Position numbers and translations under genes: made by a program. The notes under the pieces were generated by a model. The model worked only from the letters and a program-made list of their open reading frames with translations, was not told the DNA's origin and ran no database searches. Positions 9,706-16,959 of a stretch of DNA of 20,078 nucleotides are shown here, one piece after another (within the stretch, counting starts at the first letter, position 1; every line of letters starts with the position of its first letter). Source of the stretch: JAWWBN01 sp033720955 (GTDB lineage Bacteria > Acidobacteriota > Thermoanaerobaculia > Multivoradales > JAHEKO01); assembly GCA_033720955.1 (NCBI GenBank), contig JAWWBN010000043.1, forward strand, positions 1 to 20,078, in the 5' to 3' direction.

Positions 9706-11146
9706 GACCCTCCTCCCGCGCCGCCAGAATCTCCTCCCGATCGGAGAAGGGCAGCACCTGGTCCCCGACGATCTGCGTCGTCTCGTGTCCCTTGCCGGCG
9801 ACGAGCACCGCGGCGTCGGGTCCGGCGAGGGCCATCGCCCGGCGGATCGCGGTGCGGCGGTCGGGCTCCACCTCCCAGCGGCCGCCGCTCTGGACCAGCC
9901 CCTCCTCCACCGCCGCCAGGATCCGGTCCGGGTCCTCGCCCCGCGGGTTGTCGGTGGTCAGGATGGCGACGTCGGCCAGCTCTCCGGCCACCCGGCCCAT
10001 CGGCGCGCGCTTGCCGGGGTCGCGCTCCCCGCCGCAGCCGAACACCACCACGATCCGCCGGCCGGAGAGCTCGCGCAGCGAGCGGATCGCCGCCTCCAGG
10101 GCCGCCGGAGTGTGGGCGAAGTCCACGAACGCCGGAAAGGGCCGGGCCGGTCCCACCCGTTCCAGCCGACCCGGCAGGGGCTCGACCGCGGCGAGGCCGC
10201 GCGCGATCGCCTCGGGGGCCAGCTCGAGGGCCTCCGCGGCGGCGACGGCGGCGGCGAGGTTGGACAGGTTGTAGCCGCCCAGTAGCGACGAGGCCACCTC
10301 CAGCTCGCCCCGCGGCGTCGCGAAGACCGCCTGAATGCCCCGCTCGTCCAGATGGGCGCGGGCGACCCTCACCCGGCCGCTCTCGCCCCACGTGACGCAC
10401 TCCGGCAGCTCCGCCGCGAGCCGCGCCCCGAAGGGGTCGTCGGCGTTCACCACCGCGACCCCCCGTGGCTTCAGGCGCTCGAACAGCCGCCGCTTGGCCG
10501 CGAAGTAGCTCTCCAGATCGGCGTGGTAGTCCAGGTGGTCGCGGGTGAGGTTGGTGAAGACCGCCACGTCGAAGCGGGCGCCGTCCACCCGGCCCTGGGC
10601 GAGGCCGTGGGAGGACACCTCCATGGCCACCGCCTGGGCGCCGGCGTCGCGCATCTCGCGCAGGGTGCGGAAGAGCTCGGGCGCCTCCGGTGTCGTGCGG
10701 GCCGCCTCGAGGGAGAGGGGGCCGAAGCTCTGGCCGAGCGTGCCGATCCGGCCCGCCCGCAGCCCCGACGCCTCGAGGATCGCCTGCATCAGGGCCACCA
10801 CGGTGCTCTTGCCGTTGGTTCCGGTCACCCCCGCCATCACCAGCTCTCGATCGGGATGGCCGAAGAGACGCGCCGACAGCGGCCCCAGCAGCGCCCGGGG
10901 ATCCGGGGCGGGCAGCCAGACGCCGTCGTACCCGGGCGGCGCGGGCCCCGGGCCGAGGGCCGCGACCGCTCCGGCCTCCCTCGCCCGGGCGGCGAAGCGG
11001 CGACCGTCGAAGCGCTCCCCCACCACCGCCACGAAGAGGTCGCCGCGGCGCACGGCGCGCGAGTCGTGGGCGATCCCGCCGACCTCGAGGTCGGCGGCGC
11101 CGGCGGGCACGGGGAGGAGGTCTCGCATCAGCTCGCGCATCCTCAT
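9683..11146 (-). CDS. murE: UDP-MurNAc-tripeptide synthetase MurE, meso-diaminopimelate type
   Basis: MurE adds the third amino acid of the stem peptide to UDP-MurNAc-L-Ala-D-Glu. The 487-residue protein has the P-loop TGTNGKST (108-115), MEVSSHGLAQGR (175-186), TNLTRDHLDYH (198-208), the region with the presumed carbamylated lysine in YFAAKRRLF (214-222), and GKGHE (451-455). The motif DNPR at 399-402 is the known marker for meso-diaminopimelate specificity, against DDPN-like versions in lysine-type enzymes, so a DAP-type wall is inferred. The ATG at 11146 forms an ATGA overlap with the ftsI stop; a second in-frame ATG lies two codons further. The Shine-Dalgarno sequence is weak, which fits translational coupling. 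The frame remains open upstream throughout ftsI, up to about 13282, without MurE character. Confidence 0.97.
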   Translation of the reverse strand: MRMRELMRDLLPVPAGAADLEVGGIAHDSRAVRRGDLFVAVVGERFDGRRFAARAREAGAVAALGPGPAPPGYDGVWLPAPDPRALLGPLSARLFGHPDRELVMAGVTGTNGKSTVVALMQAILEASGLRAGRIGTLGQSFGPLSLEAARTTPEAPELFRTLREMRDAGAQAVAMEVSSHGLAQGRVDGARFDVAVFTNLTRDHLDYHADLESYFAAKRRLFERLKPRGVAVVNADDPFGARLAAELPECVTWGESGRVRVARAHLDERGIQAVFATPRGELEVASSLLGGYNLSNLAAAVAAAEALELAPEAIARGLAAVEPLPGRLERVGPARPFPAFVDFAHTPAALEAAIRSLRELSGRRIVVVFGCGGERDPGKRAPMGRVAGELADVAILTTDNPRGEDPDRILAAVEEGLVQSGGRWEVEPDRRTAIRRAMALAGPDAAVLVAGKGHETTQIVGDQVLPFSDREEILAAREEGRGSGTAS

Positions 11147-13065
11147 CGCCCCGCGCCGCTGTCCAGCCAGATCTCGACCCGCTGGCCGGCCTCGGCCAGA
11201 GGGGTGCCCGCGGGCGGCTGCTGGCGCACCACGACTCCGTGGCCGGCGAGCCGCGGCGAGATGCCCAGGGCGCCCGCCCGGGCCACCGCCTCCCGCGCCG
11301 TGAGCCCGGTGAGATCGGGCAGGGTGCCGGGCGGCGGCTCGGGGCGGAGCCGGCGCGCCAGACGCGGCGCCGGGGGGGGGGGGGGCGGCGGCTCCGCGGC
11401 GGCGTCGGGGGTCACGCCGAGGTAGACCAGCACGTCGCGGGCCATTCTCGAGAAGACCGGGGCGGCGACTTCGCCGCCGTGGTAGAGGCCGACGGGCGAG
11501 TGGATGGCGATGGCCCCGAGGATCACGGGGTCGCGGGCGGGCACGAAGCCGACGAAGCTGGCTACGTGCCGGTCGCGCAGGTAGCCCCCGCCGTCGGGGT
11601 CGGCCACCTGGGCCGTGCCGGTCTTCCCCGCCACCCGGTAGCCGGGCACCGCCGCCGCGGTCCCGGTGCCCACGTCCACGACCGCCTCCAGCAGCCGCTC
11701 GAGGGTGCGGGCGGTGGCGGCGCCGATCGGCCGGCCCACACGCTGCGGGGCGATCTCCCGCCGGCCCGTCCGCCCGTCGATGGCCGCGACGACGTAGGGC
11801 CGGTAGAGCTCGCCGCCGTTGGCCACCGCGGCGAAGGCGGCCGCCATCTGGAGCGGCGTCGCGGTGAAGCTCTGACCGAAGGAGGCGTAGGCCGTCCCCA
11901 GCTCGCGGCGCATCTCGTCCGCGTGCACCAGTCCCGACAGCTCGGAGGGCAGGTCCACACCCGTCCGGCGTCCGAAGCCGAAGGCCTCGGCCTGGCGCGC
12001 CAGCCGCTCGCCGCCCACGGTGAGGCCGACCTTGATGGCGCCCACGTTGCTCGAGCGGGCGATGACGTCGCGGAAGCTCAGCACCCCGAAGGGCTTGTGG
12101 TCGCGAATCCGCCGCCCCGCCACCGTCACCGCCCCCATCTCGCAATCGACCAGGTCGAGGGGATCCACCAGGTTGGCCTCGAGGGCGGCGGCGGCGGTGA
12201 CCATCTTGAAGGTGGACCCCGGCTCGAAGTCGCCGCGGATGACCCGGTTCATCCGCCGCTCCGCCGAGAACTCGGTGAACCGGTTGGGGTCGTAGCCGGG
12301 CACCGAGGCCATGGCCAGGACGGCGCCGGTCCGCGGGTCCAGGAAGACCGCCGATCCCGACTGGGCTCGATGCTCGGCCACCGCCCGCGCCAGCTCCCGC
12401 TCGACGTGGTGCTGGATCACCGCGTCCAGGGTCAGGTGGAGGTCGGCGCCCGGCTCGGCGTCGCGGAACGAGACGCCCGGAACCTGGAGGGTCCCCTTGC
12501 GGGCGTCGCGGAGGAGGGTGCGGCGCACCTTGGCGCCGGCGAGCACCTGGTCGTAGCGGAGCTCGAGACCCTCCAGCCCGACGCCGTCGGTGCCCACGAA
12601 GCCGAGCACGGCAGCGGCCGAGCCGAGCTTGGGGTAGAAGCGATGGCTCTCCTTGAGGAGCCGCACCCCGGGGATGGCGCGCTCGCGCAGGTCCGCGGCC
12701 GCCGCGGGCGAGAGCTTGCGGGCGACCCAGGACCACGGCTTGCCCTGGGCGATGCGGGAGAGGAGCCGCTGCGACTGGACTCCGGGAATCCCCTCCAGCC
12801 GCTCGAGCAGCCGCTCGGGGGAGTCCTCGAGGTGCTCCGTTCTCAGGTAGGCCGACTCCACCGTCACCGACACCGCCAGCTCCCGTCCGGCGGCGTCGTA
12901 GATCGTGCCGCGCGGCGCCGCGAGATCCACCTCGATGTGGTGCTGCCGCCGCGCCATCTCGGCATAGGCGTCGTGCTGGAGCCACTGCAGCTCCACCAGA
13001 CGCGCGACGACGGCTCCCCCCCAGAGAGCCGTCAGGACGAGCAGGAAGATCACCCGGCTCTTCAC
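11143..13065 (-). CDS. ftsI: Division-specific class B penicillin-binding protein (FtsI/PBP3) with one PASTA domain
   Basis: This is the septal transpeptidase that crosslinks peptidoglycan made by FtsW. The 640-residue protein has an N-terminal membrane anchor (about 4-24), the PBP dimerisation/pedestal region starting at APRGTIYDAAGRELA (50-64), and a transpeptidase domain with the active-site motif STFK (284-287), SSN (338-340) and KTG (481-483). A proline-rich linker with seven prolines (559-565) follows and the protein ends with one PASTA domain (about 580-636, PDLTGLTAREAV to VEIWL). PASTA domains are known from Firmicutes and Actinobacteria PBPs and also occur in some Gram-negative division PBPs. 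The GTG at 13065 overlaps the ftsL stop as GTGA and follows GGAGGAG. The linker is encoded over a run of 14 C bases, listed separately. Confidence 0.96.
   Translation of the reverse strand: MKSRVIFLLVLTALWGGAVVARLVELQWLQHDAYAEMARRQHHIEVDLAAPRGTIYDAAGRELAVSVTVESAYLRTEHLEDSPERLLERLEGIPGVQSQRLLSRIAQGKPWSWVARKLSPAAAADLRERAIPGVRLLKESHRFYPKLGSAAAVLGFVGTDGVGLEGLELRYDQVLAGAKVRRTLLRDARKGTLQVPGVSFRDAEPGADLHLTLDAVIQHHVERELARAVAEHRAQSGSAVFLDPRTGAVLAMASVPGYDPNRFTEFSAERRMNRVIRGDFEPGSTFKMVTAAAALEANLVDPLDLVDCEMGAVTVAGRRIRDHKPFGVLSFRDVIARSSNVGAIKVGLTVGGERLARQAEAFGFGRRTGVDLPSELSGLVHADEMRRELGTAYASFGQSFTATPLQMAAAFAAVANGGELYRPYVVAAIDGRTGRREIAPQRVGRPIGAATARTLERLLEAVVDVGTGTAAAVPGYRVAGKTGTAQVADPDGGGYLRDRHVASFVGFVPARDPVILGAIAIHSPVGLYHGGEVAAPVFSRMARDVLVYLGVTPDAAAEPPPPPPPAPRLARRLRPEPPPGTLPDLTGLTAREAVARAGALGISPRLAGHGVVVRQQPPAGTPLAEAGQRVEIWLDSGAGR
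11372..11385 (-). repeat. Mononucleotide run: 14 C on the coding strand of ftsI
   Basis: The plus strand reads G at 14 consecutive positions, so the ftsI message has 14 C. It encodes part of the seven-proline linker between the transpeptidase and PASTA domains. The frame is intact at exactly this length. Runs of this length are prone to polymerase slippage and also to sequencing or assembly error, so its length should be treated as uncertain. Confidence 0.95.
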
Positions 13066-13400
13066 GGCTCCTCCGCGAAGAGCACCGCTCCCGGCTCCAC
13101 GGGCACCATTCCCAGCTCCTCGACCGCCCGCCGGCGGATCCGCTCCGGCCGCTCCAGGTATTCGGCGTCGAGGAGCAGCAGCCGCTTCTGCCGCTCCGCC
13201 TCGCGCAGCTCGATCTCCAGGCCGTCGACCCGGTAGCCGCTGCGCACCAGCTCGACGTGGAGCCAGACGTACGCCACGCCACAGGCCCCGAGAGCCAGGG
13301 TCACCCCGAGCACCTGGAGCAGCTCGCGCAGCCGGCGGCGGTCGCGCTGGCGGACCAGGTAGACGTTGGCGACGGGGCGGCGGATGGCGTAGCCGGGCAA
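13062..13400 (-). CDS. ftsL: Cell division protein FtsL
   Basis: FtsL is a small bitopic protein that, with FtsB and FtsQ, activates the FtsWI synthase. The 112-residue product has a basic cytoplasmic N-terminus, one transmembrane segment (about 27-48, LLQVLGVTLALGACGVAYVWL) and a periplasmic coiled-coil-like stretch (about 54-85) rich in Leu, Glu and Arg, ending with the GMVPVEPGAVLF-type tail common in FtsL. Sequence conservation in this family is low, so the call rests on topology, size and its position between rsmH and ftsI. The start is TTG at 13400 with GGAGG about ten bases upstream, four bases after the rsmH stop. I see no ATG or GTG start that would keep the N-terminus. The stop overlaps the GTG of ftsI. 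Confidence 0.88.
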   Translation of the reverse strand: MPGYAIRRPVANVYLVRQRDRRRLRELLQVLGVTLALGACGVAYVWLHVELVRSGYRVDGLEIELREAERQKRLLLLDAEYLERPERIRRRAVEELGMVPVEPGAVLFAEEP

Positions 13401-13404
13401 CGGA

Positions 13405-14325
13405 TCAGATCCTCCGCGCCGCCCTCAGCCGGGCCGAGCGCGACCGGGGGTTGGCGATCAGCTCCGTGGCGCCCGGCCGGACCGGCTTGCGCGTCAGGAC
13501 CTCGATGAGCCTCGTCTCCGACCGGGGCCGGCCGGTCACCTCGTCCACCTCGCCTCGGTCCAGGCCGCGGAGGGTGTGCTTGACGATGCGGTCCTCGAGG
13601 CTGTGGTACGAGAGGACGACGAGACGTCCCTCCCGGTCGAGCATCTCGATCGCCTGGCGCAGGAACCTGTCCAGGCCGTCCAGCTCGCGGTTGACCTCGA
13701 TCCGCAGCGCCTGGAAGACGCGCGTCGCCGGGTCGATGCGACGGCCCGGGCGGGGGCTTCGCAGCCGGTGGACCAGGTCCCTGAGCTCGCGGGTCGTCTG
13801 GATCGGCTTCTCGGCCCGCCTCTTCACCACGGCTCGCGCGATCCGGCGCGCCTGCCGCTCCTCTCCATACTCCCTGAAGATCCTCTCCAATTCGCCCTCC
13901 GGGTAGTCGTTGACGATCTCCCGGGCGGTCATGCCGCCCGGACCCATCCGCATGTCGAGCGGTCCCTCGAAACGGAAGCTGAAGCCCCGCTCCGGCGTGT
14001 CGAGCTGCAGCGAGGAGACCCCCAGATCGGCCAGCACGCCGGCGAGCCCGACGCCGGGGAGGCCCGCCTCGGCGAGACGCGCCGGGAGCTCGCGGAAGTC
14101 ACCCCGCGCCCAGCGCACCCGGTCGCCGAAGCAGCCGAGCCGGGCGCGGGCCAGCTCGAGAGCCGCCGGGTCGCGGTCGATCGCCACCAGCCGCGCGCCG
14201 GGAGCCCGCTCCAGCAGCCGCTCGGCGTGACCGCCGGGCCCCACGGTGCAGTCCACGAACCAGCCGCCGCGCTCCGGTTGCAGCCAGTGCAGACACTCGT
14301 CGACGAGGACCGGTTCGTGAGCCAC
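13405..14325 (-). CDS. rsmH: 16S rRNA (cytosine-N4)-methyltransferase RsmH (MraW)
   Basis: RsmH uses S-adenosylmethionine to methylate N4 of C1402 in 16S rRNA. The 306-residue protein starts with HEPVLVDE (3-10), has the AdoMet-binding motif DCTVGPGGHAE (25-35), an acidic end of strand 2 (LVAIDRDP, 46-53), DLGVSSLQLD (100-109), GFSFR and GPLDMRM (114-127), and the C-terminal YHSLEDRIVK sequence. All are hallmarks of the family and length is normal. The start is GTG at 14325, giving the conserved MAHEPVLV N-terminus; upstream GGATAGG is a modest and rather distant Shine-Dalgarno sequence. It lies 49 bp after mraZ and four bases before ftsL, as in most bacterial dcw clusters. Confidence 0.97.
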   Translation of the reverse strand: MAHEPVLVDECLHWLQPERGGWFVDCTVGPGGHAERLLERAPGARLVAIDRDPAALELARARLGCFGDRVRWARGDFRELPARLAEAGLPGVGLAGVLADLGVSSLQLDTPERGFSFRFEGPLDMRMGPGGMTAREIVNDYPEGELERIFREYGEERQARRIARAVVKRRAEKPIQTTRELRDLVHRLRSPRPGRRIDPATRVFQALRIEVNRELDGLDRFLRQAIEMLDREGRLVVLSYHSLEDRIVKHTLRGLDRGEVDEVTGRPRSETRLIEVLTRKPVRPGATELIANPRSRSARLRAARRI

Positions 14326-14374
14326 CGCCGGGGCCTATCCAAGCTCCGCCTCGCGTGACCGGGGGTTGCGCTTT

Positions 14375-14815
14375 CTAGACACCGCGCTCGCTCAGATAGG
14401 CGAAGTCGTCGTCGGTGAAGGGGTCGTCGGCAAAGCGGCTCTTCAGCCGCTCGTGGTTCCACACCTCCAGGTGGTCGAGCCGCCCGCTGACCACCACCTC
14501 GCCGCTCATCTCGGCGCTGTCGCGGAGGATCTGAGGCAGCAGCAGCCGTCCCTGGGCGTCCATCCGGAGCTGGGAGCCGAAGTAGGCGACACGCTCCACG
14601 AACCGGCGGCGGGTGCGGTCGGTCCCTGGCAGGGCCAGCAGCCGGCCCTCGATCTCCTCCCAGACGGGGAGCGGATAGACGATGGCGGAGTCGCCCTGGA
14701 CCGAGGTGACGAAGACTTCCGGCCCGTAGCGCTCCTTGAGGTGGCTACGAAAGCCGGTGGGGATCTTCAGCCGACCCTTGTCGTCGATTTTGGCTGGTGC
14801 ACTTCCACGAAACAT
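14375..14815 (-). CDS. mraZ: Transcriptional regulator MraZ
   Basis: MraZ is a DNA-binding regulator that in studied bacteria forms ring oligomers and controls the dcw operon by binding repeats in its own promoter. The 146-residue protein has two SpoVT-AbrB-type repeats, each with the DxxGR signature: first DDKGRLKIP (11-19), second MDAQGRLLLPQ (85-95). The N-terminus MFRGSAPAKIDDKGR is typical and the length is normal. The ATG at 14815 has only a weak GGGCGG element upstream. The gene is first in the dcw transcription unit, directly downstream of a promoter and four MraZ-box-like repeats (14856-14908), so autoregulation is likely. It ends with TAG, 49 bp before rsmH. Confidence 0.97.
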   Translation of the reverse strand: MFRGSAPAKIDDKGRLKIPTGFRSHLKERYGPEVFVTSVQGDSAIVYPLPVWEEIEGRLLALPGTDRTRRRFVERVAYFGSQLRMDAQGRLLLPQILRDSAEMSGEVVVSGRLDHLEVWNHERLKSRFADDPFTDDDFAYLSERGV

Positions 14816-14855
14816 CGCGCCGCCCGGGAAACCGCCATCGGAGGCTTACCGAGCG

Positions 14856-14884
14856 ACAATAGCAACTCTTCCCACTTTTGTCCA
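14856..14884 (-). promoter_or_regulatory. Predicted sigma70-type promoter of the dcw operon (PmraZ)
   Basis: On the minus strand TGGACA (14884-14879, five of six matches to TTGACA) is followed after exactly 17 bp by TATTGT (14861-14856, four of six matches to TATAAT). Transcription would start near 14849, giving a leader of about 35 bases before the mraZ ATG. The local sequence is clearly more AT-rich than its surroundings. The -35 element lies inside the third repeat of the MraZ box, as expected for repression. Prediction by eye only. Confidence 0.65.
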
Positions 14885-14908
14885 TTTTGGACCACTCTGA
14901 TCCACCGG
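14872..14908 (-). promoter_or_regulatory. MraZ box: four direct repeats at 10-bp period
   Basis: Read on the minus strand, the seven-base units CCGGTGG (14908-14902), AGAGTGG (14898-14892), AAAATGG (14888-14882) and AAAGTGG (14878-14872) are each separated by three bases, so TGG recurs every 10 bp. This matches the published MraZ operator form, AAAGTGK or TGGGN repeats with roughly one helical turn spacing. The match improves towards mraZ. The repeats overlap the predicted -35 element. Confidence 0.8.
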
Positions 14909-15071
14909 GCGCGCGGGACGGCCGCGCGGCCGGGCCTAGGGGCCCTTCGAGCGGCGGAAGGGGAAGGCTCCCGGGCGCTCTCGGGCCCGCCCGACGGGGG
15001 CGCGCGGGCGCCGCGGGAAGGACGGAGCGGGGGGCGCGGCGCCGCCGTCGCGGCGAGGCGGCCCCCGCGGC
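14909..15071. other. Intergenic spacer between surA-like gene and the MraZ box
   Basis: This extremely GC-rich spacer separates the mfd-lipoprotein-surA group from the dcw promoter region. I see no supported gene in it. It holds a perfect 14-base palindrome CGGCCGCGCGGCCG (14919-14932) right beside the MraZ box and a weak hairpin (14943-14962). Neither has a T-run after it, so a clear intrinsic terminator for the upstream genes is not visible. Some read-through from mfd and surA into mraZ is therefore possible. Confidence 0.6.
14943..14962 (-). terminator. Weak hairpin, possible terminator after the surA-like gene
   Basis: CCCTTC (14943-14948) and GAAGGG (14957-14962) can pair as a six-base stem with an eight-base loop. 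No T-run follows on the minus strand, so it is at best a weak or factor-assisted terminator. In DNA this GC-rich such a stem may arise by chance. Confidence 0.18.
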
Positions 15072-16154
15072 TCATTCGGGTGGGGTGGGCGTCGTCTCTC
15101 GGACGCCCAGCTTGGCCAGCGGGTCGCGCGGGCCGCGCTTCTCGAGAGTGCGGAAGTTGGCCGCCTCGGGTGGCGGCCGGGAGACGATGTAGGACTCGGC
15201 GGCGAGCTCCTCCATGTACTCCTGCATCACCTCCGCGAAGAGCCGGTCGGACTCGATCCGCTGGATCTGCTCCTCGACCTCGGCGAAGGACATGAGCTCG
15301 GGCTCTTTGTGGTCGAGGACCTGCACCAGGTGGAGGCCGCCGCGGGCGGTCAGGGGCTCGGTCACGGCACCCACCTCCATGTTGAACACGGCCTCCTCGA
15401 GAGCCGGGTCGAGATCCCCCGGCTGCACCCAGCCGAGCTGGATCCACTCGGTGGCCAGACCCTGCTCGCGATAGTCGGCGAGCTCCTCCTCGGTGAGCGA
15501 CCCGTCGAGGAGCCGCGACCGCAGGTCGTTGGCCAGCTCCTCGAGCTCGGCGGCCGGCAGGCCGCTGGAATCGAGCACCACCACCTCGCGCAGCTCCACC
15601 CGCTCGGGCAACCGGAACTCGTCGGGATGGGCCTGGTAGTAGCGTCGCAGATCCTCGTCGTCGATGTCGATCCGCGGCCGGACCTCGGCGCCGATCGCCA
15701 TCTGCATCCGCAGGTTCGAGCGCATCTGCTCGCGCAGGGCGGCGAGGGTCAGGTTGCTCTGCGCCAGCGCCCGCTCGAAGTCGGCCTCGGTCTGGATGCC
15801 GAAGCTGGCCTTGGTCTGCTCGATCGCCGACTCGACCTCCGCGTCGGTGGCCTCGAGACCCAACTGGTCCGCCCGCGCCAGGAGCAGAAGCTCCTCGTAG
15901 GCGGCCCTCAGCGCGTCCTCGCCGGCCCGCGCCAGAAGCTCCTGGCGCCGGTCCGCCGGCAGGTCGGCGCGCTGCAGCGCCGAGATCCTCTCGGCCTTCC
16001 GCTTCTCGTAGTCGTGCAGGGTCAGGATGCGGTTGTTCACCCGCAGGACGATCCGGTTGACCTCGACCGCCAGAGCCGGGGCGGCGGCCAGCCAGCAGAT
16101 CCCGGCGGTCAGGGCGACGGCGCGCACCGCGGCAGCGGCCCTACGAATCGTCAC
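15072..16154 (-). CDS. SurA-like periplasmic chaperone with parvulin-like domain
   Basis: SurA-type proteins escort unfolded outer membrane proteins through the periplasm. The 360-residue product has a Sec signal peptide (about 1-29, ending APALA before VEVN), then the SurA N-terminal pattern: a short strand NRIVLRVNNRILTLHDYEKR (33-52) and a helical chaperone core (about 53-180) with SNLRMQMAIGAEVRPRIDIDDEDLRRYY in two parts. One parvulin-like domain follows (about 184-280), ending with LGWVQPGDLDPALEEAVF (240-257) and RGGLHLVQVLDHKEP (271-285). The usual HILV at the start of the parvulin fold reads REVVV, so prolyl isomerase activity is doubtful while chaperone function is plausible. The GTG start overlaps the preceding lipoprotein gene by 14 bp and follows AGGGG. 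E. coli SurA has two parvulin domains and this protein has only one. Confidence 0.85.
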   Translation of the reverse strand: MTIRRAAAAVRAVALTAGICWLAAAPALAVEVNRIVLRVNNRILTLHDYEKRKAERISALQRADLPADRRQELLARAGEDALRAAYEELLLLARADQLGLEATDAEVESAIEQTKASFGIQTEADFERALAQSNLTLAALREQMRSNLRMQMAIGAEVRPRIDIDDEDLRRYYQAHPDEFRLPERVELREVVVLDSSGLPAAELEELANDLRSRLLDGSLTEEELADYREQGLATEWIQLGWVQPGDLDPALEEAVFNMEVGAVTEPLTARGGLHLVQVLDHKEPELMSFAEVEEQIQRIESDRLFAEVMQEYMEELAAESYIVSRPPPEAANFRTLEKRGPRDPLAKLGVRETTPTPPE

Positions 16155-16959
16155 GGAACATCCCCTGGTAGTGGAAGGGTAGGTTCTTCTCGTCCACGCG
16201 GAGATTGTAGCGGCGCCGCGCCTCCTCCACCAGACGGGCGCGCGTCTCCCGCAGCCGCTCGCCCGCGAGCCGCTCCCGGATCTCCGGCGCCGCCTGCTCG
16301 AGCGGGACGCTCTCCGCCGGCCAGCGCCGCGTCACCTGGAAGATGTGGTAGCCGTAGTCGGCGGGAACCACCTGGCTGTGGGCTCCGGTCTCGAGCCCGA
16401 AGATCAGGTCCACGAAGGCCGGAGGCAGGTCCTCGCGGGTCAGCACGCCCTGGTCGCCCGCGCGGCTCGCCGCCGGCCCCTGCGAGCGGCTCGCCGCCAC
16501 CTCCTCGAAGGGAGCGCCCGCTTCGAGCTCGGCGAGCGCGGCCGCCGCCGCCTCGCGGTCGGCCACCAGGATCTGCCGCAGCCGCACCCGCTCCGGCCGC
16601 CGGTAGGTCTCCGCGCGGCTCCGGTACGCCTCCTCCACCTCGGCGTCGGAGACGGCTTCCGACCCCTCGGCCGCCAGCAGCGCCTCGAGCGCCGCGGCCG
16701 ACGAGGAGCCCTCGGCCGCCAGGCCCCGGTCGCGGGCCAGACGCTGGAGCAGCTCCTCGCCCAGGAACTGGTCGAAGAGCCGGCTGGCGGCAGCGGACTC
16801 GACCGCGAGCCCGCTCTCGACCGAGTTCTCCCTCAGGTAGGCCTCGAAGTCGGCGTAGGCGATCTGCCGGCCCTCGATCCGGGCCACCACGTCGGGCGGC
16901 AGCAGCGGGTCGCCGCCGCAGCCGGCGAGGAGCGCGGCCGTCACCAGCAGGCGTCTCAT
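16141..16959 (-). CDS. Parvulin-like peptidylprolyl isomerase lipoprotein (PrsA/SurA-related)
   Basis: This is a predicted exported folding factor anchored by lipid. The 272-residue protein starts with a lipoprotein signal (MRRLLVTAALLAGC; lipobox LAGC at 11-14). Residue +2 after the cysteine is Gly rather than Asp, which by E. coli rules would permit sorting to the outer membrane. A helical region (about 22-120) precedes a parvulin-like domain (about 122-212) with RPERVRLRQILV, GDQGVLTREDLPPAFVDLIF and DYGYHIFQVTRRW. A C-terminal helix and tail follow. The usual first histidine of parvulins (HILV) is Gln here (QILV), though the late YGYHI histidine is kept. The ATG at 16959 overlaps the mfd stop as ATGA, with GAGGAG eight bases upstream. 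It overlaps the SurA-like gene downstream, which suggests a common export-quality role. Confidence 0.83.
   Translation of the reverse strand: MRRLLVTAALLAGCGGDPLLPPDVVARIEGRQIAYADFEAYLRENSVESGLAVESAAASRLFDQFLGEELLQRLARDRGLAAEGSSSAAALEALLAAEGSEAVSDAEVEEAYRSRAETYRRPERVRLRQILVADREAAAAALAELEAGAPFEEVAASRSQGPAASRAGDQGVLTREDLPPAFVDLIFGLETGAHSQVVPADYGYHIFQVTRRWPAESVPLEQAAPEIRERLAGERLRETRARLVEEARRRYNLRVDEKNLPFHYQGMFRDDS

Noticed and set aside
10690..13236. Very long plus-strand open frame (848 codons) opposite ftsI and murE
   Set aside because: It is antisense to well-supported genes, has low-complexity Arg/Gly/His/Pro-rich content and no family motif. Long shadow frames are expected in DNA with such high GC content.
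9683..13282. A single 1,199-codon frame joining the ftsI region to murE as one natural fusion protein
   Set aside because: The upstream part is a shadow of ftsI. The true ftsI frame carries all PBP motifs and its own stop, and murE has its own ATG. Only frameshifting at the C14 run would connect them.
14767..14838. Short 23-codon frame on the minus strand starting 23 bases upstream of the mraZ ATG and overlapping it in another frame
   Set aside because: It lies in the predicted mraZ leader but has no convincing Shine-Dalgarno sequence and no supporting evidence. It would need ribosome profiling to be taken seriously.
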